Shown here piece by piece: positions 8,750 through 17,711 of a stretch of 41,585 nt of DNA (position 1 is the first letter of the stretch; each line of letters starts with the position of its first letter). Origin of the DNA: an uncultured Bacteroidales bacterium (GTDB taxonomy: Bacteria; Bacteroidota; Bacteroidia; Bacteroidales; P3); contig CAJOIV010000035.1 in assembly GCA_905234665.1 (NCBI GenBank), positions 31,370 to 72,954 of the forward strand, written 5' to 3'. Below the pieces are notes generated by a model, which worked only from the letters and a program-made list of their open reading frames with translations, made no database searches and was not told where the DNA came from. The position numbers were made by a program, and so were the translations under genes.

Positions 8750-9586
8750 ATGACCAAGAACATCATCCGTTATGTCTCGGTATACTTGATAGTGTACCTT
8801 GTCGTGTTGGCACTGACTTTTGCGCTGCCGTTCATTGCCAATGGGCATCACCAGACTTTGCTCTGGCTCAGCAGGATTGTGATTTTGCTGCCGGCGTTGG
8901 CCATGTTCATCATGCTGTTATGCGACAGAAAGTTTGACATTGTGGCGCTCGTCACCACCCTCTTCACAGGGTTGGTCACGCCGCTCCTCTATATTGTCAG
9001 GCCCAATGACTACCGGAAATATGCCATCCTCCTCAGCATCTTCCCCTTACTGGCCATGCTGTTCCAGTGGATTCCCATGCTGAACAGGTACTGGCCTTCG
9101 CATGTCTCGTTAGCTGTCAGCATCGCCTTCAATATCCTTGTTGTAGTCTTACTGGCCCTGGATGCAAAGAGGAATGAAATGTCAATATCGCCGTGGATTT
9201 ACATCATCGGCATCGTCTACCCTGCGTGTGCTGTGCTTCTGTACTACGCCTATTCCTCCCTGGCCTTCTTCAAGCGTTACATAGTGCCGACAGGGATAGT
9301 GGCGGTGCTTACGCTTGTCTTGGATGTCTTCCTGATTGTTGCTCCCACAGCCATTCCTGCCGAGGTGAGTACAGTTGTCAAGCCATTCCTCGTTGTTCTC
9401 CTTGGAGTTCTGGTGTGCATATTCATGTTCAGCGACAAGCGTCTCCGTGGCATCCCGGGGCGGGCATGGCTTTGTGTTACAGGCTTTTTCTTTCCCACTA
9501 TGTCCTATCCTGCTGCCGTCCACTGCTACCTCGACACGGACACTAGCGGATTAGTCGAAGAACTGCCAAGTGAGGCCGTAGAATAA
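8750..9586 (+). CDS. Multi-pass membrane protein, unknown
   Basis: A 278-residue, very hydrophobic protein with about eight predicted membrane segments (for example at residues 8-28, 38-58, 63-84, 93-113, 123-140, 151-170, 178-198 and 208-228). It ends with a short polar tail. No domain or motif is recognised, so no transport or enzyme role is claimed. The ATG starts 16 nt after glyS. The 3' end overlaps the convergent porin gene (9551-11647) by 36 nt; the protein tail in the overlap is polar, so the true boundary could be earlier. Confidence 0.65.
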   Translation: MTKNIIRYVSVYLIVYLVVLALTFALPFIANGHHQTLLWLSRIVILLPALAMFIMLLCDRKFDIVALVTTLFTGLVTPLLYIVRPNDYRKYAILLSIFPLLAMLFQWIPMLNRYWPSHVSLAVSIAFNILVVVLLALDAKRNEMSISPWIYIIGIVYPACAVLLYYAYSSLAFFKRYIVPTGIVAVLTLVLDVFLIVAPTAIPAEVSTVVKPFLVVLLGVLVCIFMFSDKRLRGIPGRAWLCVTGFFFPTMSYPAAVHCYLDTDTSGLVEELPSEAVE

Positions 9587-11647
9587 TCCGAAGGGGTTGC
9601 CGGGGTAATGGGGGAGGGTGAAGTAGTGTGCCTCGCTTTCCAACAGACTGTTCAAGTGGCCAGCTTTCACGTAAATGCTGGCCCTTTTTATTTGCAGGTT
9701 GATGAAGAAATCGGCATAGAGGTATCCGCCGACCTTGATGTCGTTCTGCCGGTAGAAGAGACCCAGGGAGGGCTCGTAGGCATCGGCCAGGTAGGGCGTG
9801 TGGTAGCGTACATCCACGCCCACCTGCGTGCGCAGTGCGCGGTGGAAGAGGTGGAAGTCGGCATAGAGCGAGTTCTTGCTGGCCCAGAGGGGTACGTGGA
9901 TGACGTCGCTGGTGGTGAACTGCAGGAGCTGCTGCATGTCGAAGTGGAACCACCCCCAGGCCTGCGTTGTGAGACCCAGCCGCCCTTGCAGCAGGGGGAC
10001 GAAGGCGTCGTTGCGGTCCCAGTCGGGGACGATGTTGCCTGAGGCATCCTTGATGAACCAGTGGTGGTTGCGGATGGCGTTGGCGGTGACGGCGAGGTCG
10101 ACGATGTCGTCATAGCTATAGGCCGCCTCGGCCAGGGCCGCCGTGGTCAGGGGGATGTCTGAGGTTGCCAATCCGGGGTTGACGGCCGCGAGCGACTTCT
10201 GGTGGAGCTGGATGTAGAACAGGTCTTCGGCGGTGGCGGCGTTGATGTTGGCACGCAGCTGTAGGCGAGAGCATTCTGTGGTGTCGAAGGCGATGGAAAG
10301 GACTGCGTCGAGGTTGTATTCGCCGTATATGGGACCCGATTCGGCGAGGATGGAGAGCTCGCTTCTCTGCCAGGGTGAGACAATCACGCGGGCAAAGGGG
10401 TAGACGACGGCGTAGGAGAAGCGCCCGGTATCGTAGACGGCAGTGTCGAGGGTCGCGGTGGATATGCCGGGGCGCACGCCGATGGTGACCTTCAGCGGGT
10501 TGCGCCAGCGGTGGTCGAGATAGGCGTCGTTGGTCCAGAAGAGGGTGGCGCTGTACAGACGGCTGTAGATGGAGTCGTAGACCGTGGTGGGGGTGATGGT
10601 GGCGCCGAGGTATTTATGCCTGTCGAACTGCAGGTCGAGGCCGAAGAGTCCGGTGTTGAGCGTTTTTGGGGTGGCGGGGTAGAGGGTGTCGGTGACGATG
10701 ATGGTGTCTATCCTGTTGGCCGAGTCGGCCAGGAATTCCATGTGTTCGCGGTACCAGGGAACTTGTCGGACGGTGTTGTAGGTCTGGCTGGCGAAGAGAG
10801 TGAAGTCGGTGACCCGTGAGAAGGCTGTGGAGCTGGCCACGGGGAATCCGGTGGGGTTGGAGATGCGCTTGTAGATGAACTCGTCGTCGTTGGTGAGGCC
10901 GCCGTTCTCGCCCAGGGTGAAACGCTGCCAGATGGCGCCGGCGCGTAGCAGATAGCGGGCGTCGCGCGAGTAGTAGTTGGTGTTGAAGTCCAGCAGATTG
11001 CCGACGGCCGAGTTGTTGGCGTAGATGCCTTCGGGCGAGAAGAGGTGGTAGTCGAGGGCTACATTCCACCGTTCGTTGATGTTCTGAGAGTGAGTGACGT
11101 GTATCTGATAGTCTTTATTGAGCGAGCTGTTGTAGGAGAGGAGGGTGTAGGGCCGCTGCACCTGATAGAAAAGGATTGAGGAGGAAGTCTTGTAGTAGGC
11201 GGGGTGGATGCAGGGCTTGAACGCGAGGCTGAGATCGCCCGAGAAATCTTGATAGACGGCGATATGAGGGTGTCCGAGGCCGCCGGCGGCGAGGTAGAAG
11301 TTGTCGTCGTGGCGGTCGATGGGGTCGGAGTGCTGCGCCGCCGTGGGGTTGAAGCGGGGATGCACCACCTCCATGATTTTCACGTCGTAGGGGTCGTGAC
11401 GGAAGGCGAAAACGGAGGCCGAGAGGACACTGTCGGGCAGGTCGGTATGGAACACGATGCCTTTGGGCATATTGTCGGTGGTGTCCTGGGAGTCGGTCGA
11501 TGAGGGCTGTGTATTGTTCGTGTTGTTGGTTGTAGTCTGTCCGTTGCCAGTCTGTGTCTTGGGAAGTTGACGGATACTGATAGGCGCCTGAGCCTGCGAG
11601 GCGGCGGCCAGCAGCATGAGTAGGCATATAGGCAGCAACCGTCTCAT
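9551..11647 (-). CDS. Putative outer-membrane porin (Porin_10-like)
   Basis: A 698-residue protein with a signal peptide MRRLLPICLLMLLAAASQAQ. The start at 11647 is chosen because it begins this signal exactly; the frame extends to 11746, but that part runs into trxB. The mature sequence begins with a Thr/Asn/Gln-rich linker and continues as alternating short beta strands. The run HVTHSQNINERWNVALDY is a recurrent feature of Bacteroidetes putative porins of the Porin_10 type, and the protein ends in an aromatic residue (WQFFD), as outer-membrane barrels often do. It probably acts as a channel in the outer membrane; the substrate is unknown. It lies just downstream of trxB (7 nt) on the same strand. 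Confidence 0.8.
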   Translation of the reverse strand: MRRLLPICLLMLLAAASQAQAPISIRQLPKTQTGNGQTTTNNTNNTQPSSTDSQDTTDNMPKGIVFHTDLPDSVLSASVFAFRHDPYDVKIMEVVHPRFNPTAAQHSDPIDRHDDNFYLAAGGLGHPHIAVYQDFSGDLSLAFKPCIHPAYYKTSSSILFYQVQRPYTLLSYNSSLNKDYQIHVTHSQNINERWNVALDYHLFSPEGIYANNSAVGNLLDFNTNYYSRDARYLLRAGAIWQRFTLGENGGLTNDDEFIYKRISNPTGFPVASSTAFSRVTDFTLFASQTYNTVRQVPWYREHMEFLADSANRIDTIIVTDTLYPATPKTLNTGLFGLDLQFDRHKYLGATITPTTVYDSIYSRLYSATLFWTNDAYLDHRWRNPLKVTIGVRPGISTATLDTAVYDTGRFSYAVVYPFARVIVSPWQRSELSILAESGPIYGEYNLDAVLSIAFDTTECSRLQLRANINAATAEDLFYIQLHQKSLAAVNPGLATSDIPLTTAALAEAAYSYDDIVDLAVTANAIRNHHWFIKDASGNIVPDWDRNDAFVPLLQGRLGLTTQAWGWFHFDMQQLLQFTTSDVIHVPLWASKNSLYADFHLFHRALRTQVGVDVRYHTPYLADAYEPSLGLFYRQNDIKVGGYLYADFFINLQIKRASIYVKAGHLNSLLESEAHYFTLPHYPGNPFGLFYGLTWQFFD

Positions 11648-11654
11648 GGGTAGA

Positions 11655-12581
11655 CTATTTGTTGAGGAACCGTTCCACGTCCATAGCAGCCATGCATCCG
11701 CGACCGGCGGCCACGATGGCCTGGCGGTAGTTGGGGTCGCACACATCGCCTGCGGCGAAGACGCCGGGGACGTTGGTGGCAGTGCCGGGATAGGCGATGC
11801 GGATATATCCCTGCTCGTCGAGGTCTATCTGTCCATTGAGGAAGTCGGTGTTGGGCTTGTGGCCTATGGCGACAAAGAATCCTTCGATGTCGATGTGGCG
11901 GATTTCGCCGGTCTTGACGTTGCGCAGGTCGGCGCCTGTGACGCCTTCAAGGTCGGTGCCGCAGATTTCCTCGGGCACGGAATCCCATACCATCTCAATC
12001 TTGGGATTGGTGAGGACGCGGTGCTGCATGGACTTGGAGGCGCGCAGCTCGTTGCGGCGGTGGATGAGGTAGACCTTGTTGCAGAGGGTGGAGAGGTAGT
12101 TGGCCTCCTCGCACGCGGTGTCGCCGCCGCCCACTACAGCCACGTCGGCACCCTTGTAGAAGGGACCGTCGCAGGTGGCACAGGCCGAGACGCCCTGTCC
12201 GTAGAGCCGCTTCTCGCTGTCGAGGCCCAGCCAGCGTGCCGAGGCGCCGGTGGCGATGATGATGGTGTCGGCCTCGAGGCTCTCGCCGCGGTCGTCCTTG
12301 ACGTGGAAGGGACGCTGGGAGAGGTCGATATCGACGATAACGCCTGGGCGCACCTCAGTGCCGAAACGCTCGGCCTGCTTGCGCAGGTCGGCCATCATGT
12401 CGGTGCCGGAGATGCCTTCGGGGTAGCCGGGAAAGTTCTCGATTTCGGTGGTGATGGTGAGTTGGCCGCCGGACTGGAGACCCTCGTAGAGGACGGGGTG
12501 GAGGTCGGCGCGGCCGGTGTAGATTCCTGCTGTGTAGCCGGCGGGGCCGGAACCGATGATGAGGCAACGGGTGTGGGTCAT
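11655..12581 (-). CDS. trxB: Thioredoxin reductase
   Basis: Flavoenzyme that reduces thioredoxin with NADPH. The 308-residue protein has the FAD-binding GSGPAGYTAGIY motif near residues 10-21, the redox-active CATC at residues 134-137, the NADPH-binding GGGDTACEEANYL motif and the C-terminal FAD motif (FAAGDVCD). The length is normal. The start ATG follows a low-complexity repeat leader. Upstream on this strand are UPF0104 and panD; downstream is the porin. It supplies the cytoplasmic thiol pool, and may indirectly serve the thioredoxin-like protein at 17712-19151, which is exported and so not a direct partner. Confidence 0.95.
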   Translation of the reverse strand: MTHTRCLIIGSGPAGYTAGIYTGRADLHPVLYEGLQSGGQLTITTEIENFPGYPEGISGTDMMADLRKQAERFGTEVRPGVIVDIDLSQRPFHVKDDRGESLEADTIIIATGASARWLGLDSEKRLYGQGVSACATCDGPFYKGADVAVVGGGDTACEEANYLSTLCNKVYLIHRRNELRASKSMQHRVLTNPKIEMVWDSVPEEICGTDLEGVTGADLRNVKTGEIRHIDIEGFFVAIGHKPNTDFLNGQIDLDEQGYIRIAYPGTATNVPGVFAAGDVCDPNYRQAIVAAGRGCMAAMDVERFLNK

Positions 12582-12585
12582 AGGG

Positions 12586-12632
12586 TGAATGTTTGAATGT
12601 GTGATTGTCTGAATGTGTGAATGCTTGAATGG
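12586..12632. repeat. TGAATGTGTGAATG-type leader repeat before trxB
   Basis: On the trxB strand this reads as repeated CATTCA/CACATTC units that end 5 nt before the trxB ATG. It is the reverse complement of the CACATT repeats seen at 7169, 22297 and 25360, so the element family is used in both orientations. Confidence 0.65.
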
Positions 12633-12644
12633 TTTCCGTGCATT

Positions 12645-13676
12645 TCAGCAGCGTCTTCGCTGCTGCCTTTTCTGCAAGGAGAAGTATACGAGGAAGGCGG
12701 CGCCGACGGCGATGACCACGGCCTGCTGGCTGCCCCAGAGGAGCCATCCGCAGGCAGTGCCTACCTCCATGCTGATGCCATAGATGTCGAGGCCCAGCTG
12801 GATGAGCACGGGATAGACGCCAATGCCGCCCTGCGAGAATGTCATGCCCACGGAGCCAAAGATATAGATGACAAAGGCGGCGCGCATGCCGAGCCATCCT
12901 GTCTCGTCGAAGGCCTGGAAGATGATGAGGCCGCCGAGGATGTAGAGGAGGTAGATGAGGACGCTGTAGACGATGAACAGCACCGTGCGGCGGGTGCCCA
13001 TGTGGAAGATGCTCTTCAGTCCGTCTACCATGCCGCGCACCATATTGTCGACCTTCTGAAAGAATGGGATGTGCAGCAGGCGTTTCCAGAGGAACTTGTA
13101 GGCGAGAAAGGCCATGACGGCCATCACCACGAGGACGCTGACGATGATAGCCATATTGGGGAGGCTGTCGAACTTCTCGGAGAGGATGTTGTAGAGCCAG
13201 TCTTTGGCTTGCCCGAACATCACAAGCATGCCGATGAGCACCACGATGGCGAAGGCGAGGGTGTCGACAAGTCGCTCGGTGACGACAGTGCCGAGGGATT
13301 TCTCGACGGGGATATCCTCGCTGGTGCGGAGGGTGGCGCAGCGCACCACCTCGCCGGCGCGGGGGAAGGCCAGGTTGGCCAGGTAGGCCACCACCACCGA
13401 GCCGAAGACGTTGCCGATGTGGGGTTTGTAGCCGATGGGGTGGTAGAGCAGCTGCCAGCGCAGGGCACGGACAAGATGGCTCAGCAGCGAGACGGCCATG
13501 GCCACGGCCACCCAGAGGTAGTCGGCCTCGCGGAAGGCCTGCCAGATGGCGGCTTTCTGTTGAGGCTCCAACTTGAGGAGAAACCAGTAGATGAAGAAGA
13601 TGCCGATGCCGAGGAACGCGACCATCTTGGCGATGTCGCCGAGTCGGCTCTTCCTGTTGGGGGCGGTGTTGCTCAT
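12645..13676 (-). CDS. UPF0104/YbhN-type integral membrane protein (LPG-synthase TM domain family)
   Basis: A 343-residue protein with many hydrophobic segments. It carries the family patterns [27 protein letters not shown] and [15 protein letters not shown] that typify the lysylphosphatidylglycerol synthase transmembrane domain (UPF0104). These proteins are thought to move or modify lipids, but the C-terminal aminoacyltransferase domain of MprF is absent here, so a flippase-like or unknown lipid role is all that can be suggested. The start at 13676 is used because its ATG overlaps the panD stop (ATGA). The longer frame to 13718 would run into panD. Confidence 0.8.
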   Translation of the reverse strand: MSNTAPNRKSRLGDIAKMVAFLGIGIFFIYWFLLKLEPQQKAAIWQAFREADYLWVAVAMAVSLLSHLVRALRWQLLYHPIGYKPHIGNVFGSVVVAYLANLAFPRAGEVVRCATLRTSEDIPVEKSLGTVVTERLVDTLAFAIVVLIGMLVMFGQAKDWLYNILSEKFDSLPNMAIIVSVLVVMAVMAFLAYKFLWKRLLHIPFFQKVDNMVRGMVDGLKSIFHMGTRRTVLFIVYSVLIYLLYILGGLIIFQAFDETGWLGMRAAFVIYIFGSVGMTFSQGGIGVYPVLIQLGLDIYGISMEVGTACGWLLWGSQQAVVIAVGAAFLVYFSLQKRQQRRRC

Positions 13677-14017
13677 CTCAGCCTGTTGTCTTTGGGGAAG
13701 ATAACGGTGGGATGCCACTGACGAGCCTCTTCGGGGGTCATCATGGCATAGGAGGCGATGATCAGGAGGCTGCCGACAGTGGCCAGATGGGCCGCGGCGC
13801 CGTTGATGCCGATGACGCCCGTGCCACGGTCGCCACGGATGGCGTAGGTGTGGAAACGGTCGCCTGTGGTGATATTGTAGACATCGACCTGCTCGTTCTC
13901 GATGATGCCCGCGGCGTCCATCAAATCCGCGTCGATGGTGATGCTGCCGATATAGTCGAGATTTGCCTCGGTGACGGTAACTCTGTGTATCTTAGACTTT
14001 AGAACGTTAATCAGCAT
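13673..14017 (-). CDS. panD: Aspartate 1-decarboxylase
   Basis: Makes beta-alanine from aspartate for pantothenate and coenzyme A. The 114-residue proenzyme contains the self-cleavage site Gly24-Ser25 (YIGSITID), which yields the pyruvoyl group, and the conserved [16 protein letters not shown]-terminus and [17 protein letters not shown] region. The start at 14017 gives the normal N-terminus [12 protein letters not shown]; a longer start at 14035 would add six residues inside the promoter region. It is transcribed from a Bacteroidetes-type promoter just upstream. The stop overlaps the UPF0104 start. Confidence 0.95.
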   Translation of the reverse strand: MLINVLKSKIHRVTVTEANLDYIGSITIDADLMDAAGIIENEQVDVYNITTGDRFHTYAIRGDRGTGVIGINGAAAHLATVGSLLIIASYAMMTPEEARQWHPTVIFPKDNRLR

Positions 14018-14032
14018 GTGCTTATTTTTTTG

Positions 14033-14066
14033 CAAAGATACGAAAAAACTTTATACTATAAACAAA
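14033..14066 (-). promoter_or_regulatory. Promoter of panD
   Basis: On the minus strand a -7 box TATCTTTG (14033-14040) is preceded by TTTG (14063-14066) at a spacing of about 22 nt, close to the Bacteroidetes consensus TTTG-N19-21-TAnnTTTG. It lies 15 nt before the panD ATG. Confidence 0.6.
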
Positions 14067-14801
14067 TTATCTATTAAGGACGATGCGGAAGCAGGTGCCC
14101 TGGCCCTCGACGGAGTATTTGACGAAGATGTGGCCCCTGTGGTAGTCGGCCACGATGCGGCGTGCCAAGGAGAGCCCGAGGCCCCAGCCGCGCTGCTTGG
14201 TGGTGAAACCGGATTGGAATATCTTCTTCTGTATCTTCTTGGACATGCCTTTGCCTGTGTCGGAGACATCGATATAGGCGTATTTGGTGTCGGCCGAGAC
14301 GACGATGGTGATGTTGCCCGCGCCGTCCATGGCGTCGATGGCGTTCTTGCAGAGGTTCTCGACGACCCACTCGAAAAGGTAACGGTTGAGGGGGAGCACA
14401 ATCTCGTCGTCGGGGGTGTTGACGGTGAAGACGACCTTCCTGGAGCTTCTGGTCTGGAGATAGCCCACGGCGTGCCGGATGACCTCGTTGAGGTTCTCGG
14501 GTTTCAGTTCAGGCACGGAGCCTATCTTCCCGAAACGGTGGGCGACGGTGTCGAGACGTTGGAGGTCCTTGTCAATCTCGGCGGCGTATTCGCCGTCGAG
14601 GGTCTTGCCACGGAGGTATTCTGTCCAGGCCATGAGAGAGGAGATGGGCGTGCCGAGCTGGTGGGCGGTCTCTTTGGCAAGGCCCACCCAGATGCGGTTC
14701 TGCTCGTTGGCGCGGGCGGTGCGGAAGAGGTGTATGGTTATGAGTATGAGCACTGCAGCAACGAAGAGGTAGACCAGCGGCACCCAGCGCAGGGCCTTCA
14801 C
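14067..14801 (-). pseudogene. Sensor histidine kinase, C-terminal (kinase) part of a frameshifted gene
   Basis: This frame begins at a GTG inside the gene and has no natural start. It contains a second membrane segment (LVYLFVAAVLILITIHLF), then the H-box ETAHQLGTPISSLMAW, the N-box ENLCKNAIDAM, DTGKGM and GWGLGLSLARRI: all elements of a HisKA/HATPase_c kinase. The upstream sequence in this frame (GRLPDGQKAYIFYEDTPLVK) is coding and continuous with the N-terminal part at 14798-15523, but lies in the other frame there. A net loss of one base near 14850-14857 explains it. If the shift is a sequencing error, the full protein would be about 485 residues. No response regulator is adjacent. Confidence 0.8.
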
Positions 14802-15523
14802 CAGGGGGGTGTCCTCGTAGAAGATGTAGGCCTTCTGCCCGTCGGGGAGGCGGCCTCCTGCATGGCGCAGATTTTGTGGTCGAGCCGCTCGGGGGTGTTG
14901 AATTCGCGGGCGGGCATGTTGCCGCTGCCGAGGACTTCGCCCTGGAGGCTGTCGACAATGAGGACAGGGACGGAGACGGAGTTGTTCGTGATTTCGGAGA
15001 GGAACGACTCGCTGAAGCCGTTGAGGACATGCCGGAGGTCGGTGTATATCTTCGACTCCTTGTAATAGAGGGTCATAGGCATGCCCCAGATGGTGTAGTG
15101 GACGGGGCGGTTGTGGGAGAACTCCTCGAGGAGCGGGCCGCGCAGCTTCTGTCCGGCCAACTCGCTGGGAACGGTGATGTTGGAGTCGCGGTCGGTGATG
15201 ATGATGGCGGTCTCGCTGCTGTCGACAATGTAGCGCACGTATTTGAGGCTGAACTCCACGTCGCTGCCGGGTTCGGTGCGGTCAAAGGAACGCAGCACGT
15301 CGGCATAGAGCTGCATCTTGCGGCGTTCGTCGAGGCCCACCTGCTGGAAGAACTGCTCGGAGTAGTCGACGAGTTGTGCTTTCTGGCTGATGGCCTGTGC
15401 CCAAAGACGGACCTTGTCCTCTTCGGCATCGCGGATGCGGGAGGCCAGGAGGTTGATTTCCACGAGTGCGGCCACGGCCATCAGCACGGCGACGACCAGG
15501 AGTATCCATTTTGTCTTTTTCAT
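14798..15523 (-). pseudogene. Sensor histidine kinase, N-terminal (sensor) part of a frameshifted gene
   Basis: The frame starts MKKTKWILLVVAVLMAVAALVEINLLASRI, an N-terminal membrane anchor, followed by a periplasmic sensor domain to about residue 225 (ending at HKICAMQEA). After that the frame gives an out-of-register tail (ASPTGRRPTSSTRTPPW) and stops inside the kinase gene. The kinase domains are in the adjacent frame (14067-14801). The start is 30 nt after the LolC/LolE-type permease stop on the same strand, so the two may be cotranscribed. The junction contains GGAGGCGGCCTCC, a small palindrome, which could favour slippage or a sequencing error. Confidence 0.8.
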
Positions 15524-15534
15524 ATTTTGATAAT

Positions 15535-15554
15535 GTCAGCCCGGACACCGGGTC
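15535..15554. repeat. 20-nt palindromic element, copy 1
   Basis: GTCAGCCCGGACACCGGGTC, with inverted arms CCCGG/CCGGG around ACA. It lies between the kinase and permease genes and covers the permease stop region. Copy 3 at 26072 is identical and copy 2 at 16088 differs at one base. Confidence 0.7.
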
Positions 15555-16806
15555 ATTCGAAGCGGATGGTTTTGGCGGGGTGGATGTTGGAGATATAGGC
15601 GGTGGGGAGGAGGAGGGTGAGGAGACAGAGGATGAGGGTGCCGAGGCTGACGAGGACGAAAATCCAGGGATTGAGGTCGATGGGGACAAAATCCATGGAG
15701 TAGCTGGCGCTGTCCAGCCGGAGGAACTGGAACCGGTGCTGGAGGCCGCAGAGGAGCAGGGCCACGGCGTCGCCGATGAGGATTCCGCGGAGGATGATGC
15801 TCCCGGCCTTGATGAGGAAGATGCGACGGACACCTCCGTTGCTGATACCCAAGGCTTTGAACATGCCGATGGTGGAGGTCTTCTCGAAAATCATGATAAG
15901 GAGCGCCGAGAGGATGGCAACGGCACAGACGAGTATCATGATGGTGATAATGAGGACGATATTGCTGTCGAGCAGGTCGAGCCAGGAGAAGAGGGCGGGA
16001 TTCTGCTGGACGATGGTGGTGAGCGTGAGGTCGTAGCCTATGAGCTGGAGCAGCTGGTTGGCGGTGGCGTCGAGGTGACCGGAGAACGTCTGCCCGGACA
16101 CCGGGTCGGTCACCTCAATTTCGTAGCCGTCCACCATATTCGAGTCCCAGTTGTTGAGGCGCTGCACCTGCCGGAGGTCGCCCACGATGTAATGGTTGTC
16201 GAAGTCGGTGAGGTCTGTTTTGTAAATGCCGCAGACCGTGAAGGCGCGGGCTCTGTAGTTGTTGTCCTGCCAGAAATAGGTGCGGAGCTTGTCGCCCAGA
16301 GCCACCTGGAGTTTGTCGGCGACGGTCTGTGATATCAGCACCTCGTTGCAGGCTTCGTCTGTCGGGTGCCAGAGGGCGGGGAGGGTGCCCTTGACGAGGT
16401 GTTGGGCGAAGAAGGAGGTGTCGAAAGTCCTGTCGACGCCTTTGAGGATGATGCCGTGGATTTGGTCGGCGGTCTTCACCATGCCGCCTTTCTGTGCAAA
16501 GAACTGGAGGTGACGGACTCCGGGGGCCTCCCTGAGTCTCGCGACTTCCGGCCGGTCGGTGGCGACGGGCGTGGCGGTCTCGTAGGTGTTGCCCATCTGG
16601 TAGCTCTGCACGACGATGTGCGAGCCGAAGCCCACGACCTTGTGGCGTATCTCGGCCTGGAAGCCACGGAGGATGCACACGGCGGTCACCATCACCAACA
16701 CGCCGAGGGCGATAGAGACGGTGGCCACGAGACTGTGCCTGGAGATATTTCGACTCGCTCCGTCCGTGGGGAGGAAGCGTTTTGCTATGAATGTTTCGAA
16801 GCGCAT
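15553..16806 (-). CDS. LolC/LolE-type lipoprotein-releasing ABC permease (FtsX-like)
   Basis: A 417-residue inner-membrane protein with the LolC/E layout. The N-terminal cytosolic segment MRFETFIAKRFL leads into a first membrane helix (SIALGVLVMVTAVCIL), then a large periplasmic domain (about residues 50-270), then three C-terminal helices with the FtsX-like stretch LIMIFEKTSTIGMFKALG. This fits the permease that pulls lipoproteins from the inner membrane, but no LolD ATPase gene is next to it, so a MacB-like role cannot be excluded. The 20-nt palindrome sits inside its periplasmic domain (16088-16107, encoding DPVSGQT) and again at its stop codon. The 5' leader contains a strong hairpin (16820-16866). 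Confidence 0.8.
   Translation of the reverse strand: MRFETFIAKRFLPTDGASRNISRHSLVATVSIALGVLVMVTAVCILRGFQAEIRHKVVGFGSHIVVQSYQMGNTYETATPVATDRPEVARLREAPGVRHLQFFAQKGGMVKTADQIHGIILKGVDRTFDTSFFAQHLVKGTLPALWHPTDEACNEVLISQTVADKLQVALGDKLRTYFWQDNNYRARAFTVCGIYKTDLTDFDNHYIVGDLRQVQRLNNWDSNMVDGYEIEVTDPVSGQTFSGHLDATANQLLQLIGYDLTLTTIVQQNPALFSWLDLLDSNIVLIITIMILVCAVAILSALLIMIFEKTSTIGMFKALGISNGGVRRIFLIKAGSIILRGILIGDAVALLLCGLQHRFQFLRLDSASYSMDFVPIDLNPWIFVLVSLGTLILCLLTLLLPTAYISNIHPAKTIRFE
16088..16107. repeat. 20-nt palindromic element, copy 2 (inside the permease gene)
   Basis: GTCTGCCCGGACACCGGGTC, one base different from the other copies. On the permease strand it encodes DPVSGQT in the periplasmic domain. Confidence 0.7.
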
Positions 16807-16819
16807 GAAGCAATGGTCA

Positions 16820-16866
16820 AAGGACTAAGGACCAGGCCGGAGTCTCCGTCCCGGTCCTTAGTCCTT
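16820..16866. terminator. Long hairpin between tpiA and the permease
   Basis: AAGGACTAAGGACC (16820-16833) pairs perfectly with GGTCCTTAGTCCTT (16853-16866) around a 19-nt loop, giving a 14-bp stem. It lies downstream of tpiA and in the leader of the permease gene, both on the minus strand. It may be the tpiA terminator or a leader structure. There is no strong U-run, so classical rho-independent termination is not certain. Confidence 0.6.
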
Positions 16867-16876
16867 GTGGCTCTGG

Positions 16877-17635
16877 TCAGAACGACAGGGCGATGTCGAT
16901 GAAGTCCTTGGCTTTCAGCGAGGCGCCGCCGATGAGGCCGCCGTCGACGTCGGGGTCAAAGAGCTCCTTGGCGTTGGAGGGCTTGCAGCTGCCGCCGTAG
17001 AGGATGGAGGTGTCGTCGGCCACTTCCTGTCCGTACTGTTTGGCTATGAGGCCGCGGATGTGGGCATGGATTTCCTGTGCCTGCTCGGGTGTGGCGGTCT
17101 TGCCGGTGCCGATGGCCCAGACGGGCTCGTAGGCGATGACCACACGGCGGAAGTCGTTGGCCGAGAGGTGGAAGAGTCCTTCGACGAGCTGCTGGGCGAC
17201 GACTTCGAACTGCTTGCCGGCCTCGCGTTCCTCAAGCACCTCGCCGACGCAGACGATGGGCGAGATGTCGTGCTTGATGAGCTGGTTGACCTTGGCGGCG
17301 ACGAGGGCGTTGGTCTCGCCGTAGTAGGCGCGGCGCTCGGAGTGGCCCACGATGCAGTATTCCAGCTCCATGCTCTCGAGCATCTCGGCGCTCACCTCGC
17401 CGGTGAAAGCGCCGTTGTCGCGGTCGCTGACGTTCTGTGCGCCCACGGCGAAGTAGCTCTCCGAGCTGTAGTCGGAGACCAGCTCCAGGTAGGGGAATGG
17501 GGGACAGACCACCAGGAGGGTCTCTTTGGGTAGGGTGTGCTCTTCGAGCATCTCTTTGATTTCGTTGGTCAGGTCGTCGGCACCCTCGAAAGACATATTC
17601 ATCTTCCAGTTGCCTGCTACAATGTGTTGTCTCAT
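16877..17635 (-). CDS. tpiA: Triosephosphate isomerase
   Basis: Glycolytic enzyme interconverting dihydroxyacetone phosphate and glyceraldehyde 3-phosphate in the cytoplasm. The 252-residue protein has Asn9 and Lys11 (AGNWKMN), the catalytic His98 (IVGHSERR) and Glu170 (IAYEPVWAIGTG), and the phosphate-binding loop SILYGGSCKPSN. The length is normal and the ATG gives the correct N-terminus. It is followed 76 nt upstream on this strand by the thioredoxin-like gene. A GC-rich palindrome (GGCGGCG/CGCCGCC) lies at about 17679-17696 between them, without a T-run, so it is not called a terminator. Confidence 0.97.
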   Translation of the reverse strand: MRQHIVAGNWKMNMSFEGADDLTNEIKEMLEEHTLPKETLLVVCPPFPYLELVSDYSSESYFAVGAQNVSDRDNGAFTGEVSAEMLESMELEYCIVGHSERRAYYGETNALVAAKVNQLIKHDISPIVCVGEVLEEREAGKQFEVVAQQLVEGLFHLSANDFRRVVIAYEPVWAIGTGKTATPEQAQEIHAHIRGLIAKQYGQEVADDTSILYGGSCKPSNAKELFDPDVDGGLIGGASLKAKDFIDIALSF

Positions 17636-17711
17636 GGTGTTTGTATTGTTTGGTTTGTTGATATGTTTTGCGGTTGGCGGCGGCGAATACGCCGCCGAAG
17701 TGCACGGGTTG

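Noticed and set aside
11616..12596. 326-codon plus-strand frame antisense to trxB
   Set aside because: Shadow of trxB; composition Gly/Asp/Val-rich, typical of antisense frames here.
12621..13721. 366-codon plus-strand frame antisense to UPF0104
   Set aside because: Shadow frame rich in Glu/Asp/His; the minus-strand gene has clear membrane segments and overlaps panD in the normal way.
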